This document shows, piece by piece, positions 49,420 through 54,805 of a stretch of 54,805 bases of DNA; the stretch's first letter is position 1; each line of letters starts with the position of its first letter. The stretch covers positions 1 through 54,805 of the forward strand of contig CAZDCO010000004.1 of the NCBI GenBank assembly GCA_964504025.1, given 5' to 3'. Below the pieces are notes generated by a model, which was not told where the DNA came from, ran no database searches, and was given only the letters and a program-made list of their open reading frames with translations. This DNA comes from Scatosoma sp964504025. GTDB taxonomy: Bacteria; Bacillota; Clostridia; Christensenellales; Borkfalkiaceae. The position numbers and the translations under genes were made by a program.

Positions 49420-50073
49420 TTACGGATTGTTCAACACCGCGCGTACCGCGGCAACCGCTTCGGCGCGGTTCGTGCAACGCAATTTTTCGTAGATCGCGGA
49501 AACGTAATTCCGCGTCGTTCCCTCGGACAATTTCAACGCCGAAGAAATTTGACGGTTGGTAAAGCCCTCGTACAGCATCAACGTGATTTCCACTTCGCGA
49601 TCAGACAAAGCGAACGCGCGCGTCAGCTTGATTTCGCGATCGGCGGATACGAGTTGCGCCGCCGCCGTAATTTTCCGCGCGATCTTCGCCGGCAGGATCG
49701 TATCCCCCATATAGGCGTCCTTCACCGCCGCAATCAACGCCGCGCCGCCGATGTCCTTTAACAAATAGCCGCTCGCGCCGTTGTTGATCGCGTTCAAGAT
49801 ATAATCGCTATCGTCGAACGTCGTCAAGATGAGTACCTTGACCTGCGGATATTCCGTCTTGATCTGTTGCGTCGCCACAACGCCGTTCATATTCGGCATA
49901 CGAATATCCATCAACACCACGTCGGGAACGCACCGCTTCATCTCTTCCAACGCGGCGAATCCGTCCGCCGCCGTACCGACGACTTCGATCCCCTCGTCCG
50001 TTTCCAAAACGCTCTTCAACTCTTCCGCGAGTGCCGTTTGATCGTCCGTGATCAACACTTTTATCCTTTCCAT
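49420..50073 (-). CDS. LuxR-family response regulator
   Basis: The 217-residue product has a receiver domain: acidic pocket LITDDQTALAEE, phospho-acceptor Asp in DVVLMDIRMPNMNG near residue 56, Thr in ILTTFDD and Lys in YLLKDIGG. A C-terminal LuxR helix-turn-helix follows (LSDREVEITLMLYEGFTNRQ, SEGTTRNYVSAIYEKL). It is activated by the histidine kinase encoded 27 bases upstream. Targets unknown. NarL/LiaR class. Confidence 0.95.
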   Translation of the reverse strand: MERIKVLITDDQTALAEELKSVLETDEGIEVVGTAADGFAALEEMKRCVPDVVLMDIRMPNMNGVVATQQIKTEYPQVKVLILTTFDDSDYILNAINNGASGYLLKDIGGAALIAAVKDAYMGDTILPAKIARKITAAAQLVSADREIKLTRAFALSDREVEITLMLYEGFTNRQISSALKLSEGTTRNYVSAIYEKLRCTNRAEAVAAVRAVLNNP

Positions 50074-50100
50074 AGCCCTTCTTAACTCCTTTTCTTTCGA

Positions 50101-51402
50101 TTATTCCGCGTCCGTCGGCAAAGATACGGACAACTCGAAGCCCTCTTCCGCTTCGGAAGAAAAATGCACTTCGCCCCCCAAAGCTCTCGCCCGTTCGCGC
50201 ATGGACGACAGTCCGAAGCCGATATGCAGCCCCTCTTCGCCCACGCCCTTGCCGTTATCCGACAACAAAAAACGTATTTTTCCGTCCTCCGACTTGCACT
50301 CGAACCAAAACGCCGTCGCGCCGCCGTGCCGCAAGCCGTTGGATATACCCTCTTTCAGCGTGTTGCAAAGAAAACGGAATTTTGCAGGGGATACCGTTAC
50401 GTCCTCGATTTCCGAACGAATGGTAATGCCCGTGCCGTCCGTCGAATCGTGTATAATATCCAAAAACGCCTGTCGGAGCGTTTCGTTTTCCTTAACGCCC
50501 GACAACAAATGCACGCTATCGCGCAATTCTTCCAAGGCGTGCTTGGCTTGTAAATTCGCCGCGACGATTTTATTCTTCGCGTCCGTCGGGTTTTGTTCGA
50601 CGATCAGTTTCGCCGCTTCCGTTTGCATAATGACGGTCGTGATTGAATGTCCCGCGGTATCGTGAATTTCCTTGGCGATCCGTTGCCGTTCTTCCAAGGC
50701 GGTAACTTCCGCCACCACGGCGTACGCCTTCTCCAACTCTTTCTTGCTCTCGTTCAACTCCGCAAGCGCGCGATCGAGCCGCAAGAACTGACGGTAGAAC
50801 GCGATGGCGATCTGCACGACGACGAAATGCAACAACAGGGCGAGCATACCGCCGAACGCGCTCGTGAGCAACGCGTATAAATTGACCGATTCTCGATTGA
50901 CGACGAGCGATTGCAACAAATAGCCGCCGAGATAGAGTGCCACGCCGCCGAACAACGCGCCGAACGACGTACTCGCACGGTCGGCAACGATATAAAACTC
51001 CGTCAACACGAGGGCGTATACAGCGACGGCGTACGCGCCGTTACACCATATCATAAAGGCAAACGCCGCAACCATGTCTACGATAAAAAAGAAAAGTTGC
51101 CAACGCCGACCGCGTACGACGAACAGCTTGATCCCCTCGCAAACGAGCAACGTAGCCGCCACGCCGAGCAACACGAAAAAGCCGATCGTCCATTCGTCCC
51201 CCCATTGAAACGATTGCGTATAATCTAAAATCAAAAACGCCTCTACGACGATAAAACAAGCGAAAATCAGCCACTTGGCAAAGCGAATGAATGACTGCTC
51301 GTCGCGGAAATTCCACTTGTCGAACAACCGCAAGAAATAGGCGCGGAAACGGTTTTCCTTTCGTTTTTTATTGCCGCCTTGCCGCTTCTCGGTATATGTC
51401 AT
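50101..51402 (-). CDS. Sensor histidine kinase (NarL/DesK-LiaS class)
   Basis: The 433-residue product has six membrane helices in residues 40-215, with only short extracellular loops, so it may sense the membrane itself. The HisKA_3 phospho-acceptor is in AKEIHDTAGHSITTVI near residue 240. The ATPase part shows NTLKEGISNGLRHGGA (N box), DNGKGVGEEG (G1) and GFGLSSMRERARALGG (G2). GAGGAGG lies six bases before the ATG. The gene start overlaps the radC end by 35 bases. It pairs with the LuxR regulator downstream. Confidence 0.94.
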   Translation of the reverse strand: MTYTEKRQGGNKKRKENRFRAYFLRLFDKWNFRDEQSFIRFAKWLIFACFIVVEAFLILDYTQSFQWGDEWTIGFFVLLGVAATLLVCEGIKLFVVRGRRWQLFFFIVDMVAAFAFMIWCNGAYAVAVYALVLTEFYIVADRASTSFGALFGGVALYLGGYLLQSLVVNRESVNLYALLTSAFGGMLALLLHFVVVQIAIAFYRQFLRLDRALAELNESKKELEKAYAVVAEVTALEERQRIAKEIHDTAGHSITTVIMQTEAAKLIVEQNPTDAKNKIVAANLQAKHALEELRDSVHLLSGVKENETLRQAFLDIIHDSTDGTGITIRSEIEDVTVSPAKFRFLCNTLKEGISNGLRHGGATAFWFECKSEDGKIRFLLSDNGKGVGEEGLHIGFGLSSMRERARALGGEVHFSSEAEEGFELSVSLPTDAE

Positions 51403-52117
51403 TTCTATCCTCCTCGCACACGCCGTTTTCGCGGTAGATTTCGTCGAGCACAGTTTTTAATCTGCCGCTCTTATAATAGCTATACACGCCTGCGCCCGAA
51501 CAAATTACGTGATCGCACAACAAAACGTTATGCATCATACACAGTTTTTGACATCTGCCCGTCGTTTCGTCGTCGATATGCGACGGCGAAGGGTTGCCCA
51601 TCGGGTGCGTATGCACGATGACGATCCCCGACGTGCCCTCTTTCATAAAACTATCCGCGAGCACCGTCGAATCGAACGCCACGCTGAACGGATTGACGGA
51701 CGGAAAGGAGAGGCGTTTATACACTTCGCCTTCGCCGTCGATAAAGTAGACATCCAGCACTTCCAAAAATACGTTCGCGTATTCGCGCTTGGCGTAAGAC
51801 AAAAACGCGTCGTGCGAAAAATGCTTGGGGAGTACCGCCGTATTCTCCCCGTAGTGATAGCGCATGACTTCGCCGATACAGTAGAGGTGTTGCGCCGCGC
51901 GCAAACCGATCCCGTCCACCGTCATCAAGCGTTCGATCGACGCGTGAAATACTTTTCTCAACGAGCCGAATTCCGCAAGCAAGCGGTGCGCTACGTCGTT
52001 CGTGTTGCGACGGGGCAACGCGCTCTATAAAATGATTTCCAAATATTCGTGTTCGCAAAGCTGCCTACCGCCGAGTTTAGAAAGCAGCCGCTCTCTATGA
52101 CCGTCGTGTTCGCCCAT
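51368..52117 (-). pseudogene. radC: radC (JAB/MPN domain) interrupted by one in-frame TAG
   Basis: From ATG 52117 the frame reads MGEHDGHRERLLSKLGGRQL and then CEHEYLEIIL, the normal RadC N-terminus. It meets TAG at 52025-52027 where the family has Phe, and continues SALPRRNTNDVAHRLLAEFG without frameshift. The remaining 216 codons are open and keep the helix-hairpin-helix VDGIGLRAAQHLY and the JAB metal site HTHPMGNPSPSHIDDE. A TTG at 52018 could allow reinitiation. Possible readings are a recent nonsense mutation, a base-call error, or readthrough. RadC-type JAB proteins are linked to DNA processing, but the role is unclear. First gene of the operon leading to cysK. Confidence 0.85.
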
Positions 52118-52147
52118 AACAAACCTTCCCCTTATTTCTTTATACGT

Positions 52148-52176
52148 ATTGTACCACACTTTCGCCAAAATGTCAA
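52148..52176 (-). promoter_or_regulatory. SigA-type promoter of the radC-to-cysK operon
   Basis: Perfect TTGACA (52171-52176), 17-base spacer and TACAAT with TGG extension (52148-52153) on the minus strand, about 30 bases before radC. Confidence 0.88.
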
Positions 52177-52224
52177 AGACAGACCTATAAAAAAATTATT
52201 TTTTCCCGTTTGCCCTTTATTTTC

Positions 52225-52253
52225 TTTACGGAACGTAAAAAAAAGTGTATAAT
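52225..52253 (+). promoter_or_regulatory. SigA-type promoter of the dipeptidase gene
   Basis: TTTACG (52225-52230), 17-base spacer and perfect TATAAT (52248-52253), 42 bases before the ATG at 52295. Confidence 0.75.
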
Positions 52254-52294
52254 AGTAGTATCCTAATAGTATAAGTATAAGGACGGTAACAGAT

Positions 52295-53680
52295 ATGAAA
52301 CGTACTGCATCGTATTTCGACGAATTGCTCGCTTCGACGGCGGAAATCCTCCGTTTCGATTCTTCCATGAAAGTTCCCGAAGGGGAGAACGGCGAATATC
52401 CGTTCGGCAAAGAAACGGCGGACTGTTTGCAATTTTTCCTCTCTTTGGCGGAGAGTATGGGCTTCCAAACGCATAACTACGACAACTACGTCGGCGAAGT
52501 CGTTTGGGGCAGCGGCGAACCGTTTGCCATCTTGGCGCACCTCGACGTCGTGCCGGCAGGCAGCGGTTGGAAATATCCCCCGTTCGGCGGCGTGATCAAC
52601 GACGACGTATCGGACGGCGGCATAACGGGCGCGAAACTTTGGGGACGGGGCGCAATGGACGACAAAGGTCCTGCCATGGCGTGCTTATACGCCTTGAAAG
52701 CGTTGAAAGACGAAGGGCATACTCCCCGTCGCACCGTGAAACTCATCGTCGGTTGCAACGAAGAATGCGGTTGGAAATGTATCGAACATTATAACGAAGT
52801 TGCCGTTATGCCCGAAGAGGGCTTTACCCCCGACGCTAACTTTCCCGTGATCTACGCCGAAAAGGGCATACTCCATTTCACGGCGGAATTCCCCTTGCAC
52901 GACGCACCCGTATCCGCGTTGAAGGGCGGTCAACGGGCAAATATGGTATGCGACGAGGCGAGCGCGATCCTCACGCGGAAAGCGGCGGAAAAACTCGTCG
53001 AGTATCAAAACGTCGTTGAGGGCACTACCCTTTCCTACGACAACACGACGAATATTTTACGCGCGTACGGTAAATCGGCGCACGGCTCTACTCCCGATTT
53101 AGGTGCGAACGCCCTGCAAGCGATTTTGGCGTTCCTCGCCACCCTCGACGACGATTGCGCGTTTGCGTACGATGCCCTCTTCAACGACGGGTTGGGCTTG
53201 CACATATTCCAAGACGAAACGGGCAACTTGACGTTATCTCCCGACGTGGCGAAGCTGGAAAACGGCGTATTAAAAATTACCTGCGATGTGCGCTTCCCCG
53301 CGACGTTCGCGTTAGAGTCCGTTACCGAGCGGTTGGACAAAAAGGGAATCGCGTATACGATCGAACAATATCAAGCCCCCCTGTATAACGACAAAGAGGG
53401 CGAGCTGATCTCCACGTTGTCGCGCGTATACGAAAAGGCGACGTGCAAAGCAGAAGCACCCGTTGCGATCGGCGGCGGCACGTACGCACGCGCGTTGCGT
53501 TGCGGTTGCGCGTTCGGTCCTGAAATGGACGGCGAAGAGGCGACCATTCACCAAGCGAACGAATATATCACCTTGGATCGCTTGCGTTTCTTGCTCGATA
53601 TCTACTACGACGCCGTCAAGGAAATCACCGCGCCGAAGTATACCCGTCTCGGCGTAGTGAAAGTCGTAAAAAACAAATAA
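52295..53680 (+). CDS. M20-family dipeptidase (PepV-like)
   Basis: Zinc aminopeptidase-type enzyme that splits dipeptides in the cytosol. The 461-residue product has the first metal motif in ILAHLDVVPAGSGW, the bridging Asp in LWGRGAMDDKGP, the catalytic Glu pair in LIVGCNEECGWKC and a later metal Asp in EEGFTPDANFPVIYAEKG. The C-terminal His is near GPEMDGEEATIHQANEYI. Layout and length match PepV (about 465). It is monocistronic, with its own promoter and a strong terminator. AAGGA lies about 12 bases before the ATG. Confidence 0.93.
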   Translation: MKRTASYFDELLASTAEILRFDSSMKVPEGENGEYPFGKETADCLQFFLSLAESMGFQTHNYDNYVGEVVWGSGEPFAILAHLDVVPAGSGWKYPPFGGVINDDVSDGGITGAKLWGRGAMDDKGPAMACLYALKALKDEGHTPRRTVKLIVGCNEECGWKCIEHYNEVAVMPEEGFTPDANFPVIYAEKGILHFTAEFPLHDAPVSALKGGQRANMVCDEASAILTRKAAEKLVEYQNVVEGTTLSYDNTTNILRAYGKSAHGSTPDLGANALQAILAFLATLDDDCAFAYDALFNDGLGLHIFQDETGNLTLSPDVAKLENGVLKITCDVRFPATFALESVTERLDKKGIAYTIEQYQAPLYNDKEGELISTLSRVYEKATCKAEAPVAIGGGTYARALRCGCAFGPEMDGEEATIHQANEYITLDRLRFLLDIYYDAVKEITAPKYTRLGVVKVVKNK

Positions 53681-53701
53681 ACCGCGATAAGCAAATACGG
53701 C

Positions 53702-53743
53702 AAACGCCGCCCGTGTCCGAATGGACGCAGGCGGCGTTTTTAT
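53702..53743 (+). terminator. Intrinsic terminator after the dipeptidase gene
   Basis: Long imperfect stem AACGCCGCC...GGCGGCGTT with an inner GTCC/GGAC pairing, followed by five T. Confidence 0.88.
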
Positions 53744-53769
53744 CGTTATATCGTTATATTCTATCGGTA

Positions 53770-54645
53770 TCAGGTAAAATCTCCGCTGTTGACGCGGTGC
53801 AAAGCAGGGAAGAAGGTGAACGGAGAACCTACTACGGCAACCACCACGAAGAACAAAGTCGTTACCACGAACACCAGCAGACGCAAGATCGCGAACAACA
53901 ATTTCATCACGATGAGGAAGATAAAACCGTCTAAATCGAAATCGAAGATGATGCCCGGCGTACCGATATGTTTACCGCCGAAGAACGTCGTATCGACTAC
54001 CCAACCGTCCCAGAACATTTGCGTACCCCACGTGAAGCCGAAAAACGCCAACACGAAGAAACCGAGGAGCGCGGACGCATCGCGATTGCTGATTGCCCCG
54101 ATCACGCCGATCAAGATAAGCGCCGCGGCTAACAAACTGCCGAAGATAAAGCCGCGTCTACGGCATTTAGCGATCCGTTCCCGTTCCTGCGCCTCTTTCA
54201 GCATTTCCTCTTCGCGCTTCTTTTCCTGCGCCCGTTTGGCTTCCGCCGCCTTTTGTTCTTGGATCTTGCGACGGCGTTTCAAACATTCTTTACAAACGAG
54301 CACCGGTTCTTTCAAACCTTCCTCGCCCTCGTGCACCACTTTGCCGCAATCTTTACACACGCCGAGCATTTGTTTTTCTTCCGTCAGTTGCGCCGTAGGC
54401 GTAGGCGTAGCCGCGGCAGTGTTTGCAGCCGCCACCTCAGCCGTATCTTCAAAATAGGAAATGGGCACGCCGAACAGTTGCGCAATACGCGACAGCGTGA
54501 TAAAATCGGGACAGGACTCGTCCCGTTCCCACTTGGAAACGGCTTGGTAGGAAATATTCAAATGCGCCCCCAAGTCCGCCTGCGTCAACCCCTTTTCTTT
54601 ACGCAGCGATAATATTTTCGATCCGATCGTTTCGTAGCGCTCCAT
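53770..54645 (-). CDS. XRE-type HTH, zinc-ribbon membrane protein
   Basis: The 291-residue product joins an N-terminal XRE helix-turn-helix (SKILSLRKEKGLTQADLGAH, then NISYQAVSKWERDESCP) to a CxxC...CxxC ribbon (VCKDCGKVV ... VCKECLKRR). A charged coiled-coil follows (about residues 115-165), then three to four membrane helices. Such proteins are membrane-tethered regulators or stress sensors. ATG 54645 is chosen because GGAGG lies seven bases upstream; the ATG at 54663 precedes that site. Its promoter carries the paired CAAC-N5-GTTG operator also found before the 566-residue lipoprotein gene, so it may bind both (inferred). Confidence 0.82.
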   Translation of the reverse strand: MERYETIGSKILSLRKEKGLTQADLGAHLNISYQAVSKWERDESCPDFITLSRIAQLFGVPISYFEDTAEVAAANTAAATPTPTAQLTEEKQMLGVCKDCGKVVHEGEEGLKEPVLVCKECLKRRRKIQEQKAAEAKRAQEKKREEEMLKEAQERERIAKCRRRGFIFGSLLAAALILIGVIGAISNRDASALLGFFVLAFFGFTWGTQMFWDGWVVDTTFFGGKHIGTPGIIFDFDLDGFIFLIVMKLLFAILRLLVFVVTTLFFVVVAVVGSPFTFFPALHRVNSGDFT

Positions 54646-54676
54646 TGCTATACCTCCGAGCATTTATCATAGCATT

Positions 54677-54682
54677 ATTATA
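54677..54682 (-). promoter_or_regulatory. -10 box of the HTH membrane protein gene
   Basis: Perfect TATAAT on the minus strand, about 30 bases before the ATG. No good -35 is seen at 17 bases (TATGCT), which suits a promoter needing an activator at the upstream operator. Confidence 0.65.
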
Positions 54683-54716
54683 CAACAAAAAAGAAAAAAA
54701 GCATAGTGTTTTTTCT

Positions 54717-54750
54717 CAACCTTTGGTTGAATTCGCACAACGATTGGTTG
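54717..54750 (-). promoter_or_regulatory. Paired CAAC-N5-GTTG operator, copy B
   Basis: Two perfect 13-bp dyads at 54717-54729 and 54738-54750, eight bases apart (centres 21 bp). The near edge is 35 bases from the -10 box, exactly as in copy A at 25529. Confidence 0.8.
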
Positions 54751-54774
54751 AGTTTTTCTCCCCCGAAATTCTTA

Positions 54775-54800
54775 CCCCCCCCCCCCCCAGGGGGGGGGGG
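54775..54800. other. C14-A-G11 homopolymer pair at the window end
   Basis: Fourteen C, one A, eleven G: a near-perfect inverted repeat at the very end. It may be a natural G-rich hairpin but could be a read or assembly artefact. Confidence 0.6.
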
Positions 54801-54805
54801 TAGAG

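Noticed and set aside
52025..52027. Genome-wide TAG recoding as the reason for the open frame in radC
   Set aside because: TAG ends the 798-residue gene at 45886 in the usual way, and no other interrupted frame was found.

Overview
The window looks like a scaffold from an uncultured anaerobic, Gram-positive-type fermenter of the Bacillota, most likely a Clostridia-class gut lineage. Direct support: the S10 ribosomal operon in its standard order, the gene strings pgk-tpiA-gpmI and secG-rnr-smpB, AdhE beside the redox sensor Rex, a group-B-like [FeFe] hydrogenase, a Firmicutes-type LexA box, lipobox lipoproteins and many SigA promoters with a TGG-extended -10. A run of exactly 100 N (41559-41658) shows that two pieces were scaffolded together. 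Placement below class level is a guess.

Layout. 1-5073: S10 operon on the minus strand (L29 cut by the edge, L16, S3, L22, S19, L2, L23, L4, L3, S10) with its promoter and a structured leader of about 240 nt. 5212-10382 (minus): an RsgI-like lipoprotein, typA, and thyA-folA. 10453-17412 (plus): glycolysis genes pgk, tpiA and gpmI, then secG, rnr and smpB. 17449-25443: a degenerate nitrilase-fold protein, a 29-residue membrane peptide, a NahK-like sugar kinase, a lipoprotein polysaccharide deacetylase, tilS, the hydrogenase, a two-helix membrane protein and a large lipoprotein. 25609-32629 (minus): dut, trmB, a three-gene ABC importer, rex and adhE read as one operon from a promoter before dut.

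32632-43285: a P22-type phage head module on the minus strand (terminase large subunit, small-subunit-like protein, portal, scaffold, coat, connector, propeller/stabilisation-like protein, coiled-coil protein). No integrase, tail, lysis or replication gene is visible. A phage-type regulator upstream has a promoter that carries a perfect LexA box. The terminase gene holds an in-frame 282-bp tandem duplication, next to palindromic repeat arrays and the assembly gap. Two secreted, membrane-anchored SH3-like proteins (41747 and 43490, plus strand) lie around the regulator and appear to be made from leaderless mRNAs.

45945-54805: mgtE with a hairpin-rich leader and a 25-codon ORF; cysK, a HAD phosphatase, a two-component system and an amber-interrupted radC (minus); a PepV-like dipeptidase (plus); and an HTH/zinc-ribbon membrane protein (minus).

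The most interesting signals are: (1) a paired operator, two CAAC-N5-GTTG dyads 21 bp centre to centre, at exactly the same distance from the -10 box of two distant genes, a 566-residue lipoprotein and the HTH membrane protein; (2) the SOS-type promoter attached to the capsid/packaging module; (3) the mgtE leader; (4) an RsgI self-cleavage-type domain placed on a lipoprotein without its anti-sigma domain; (5) radC with a single in-frame TAG. All alignments and counts were made by eye.
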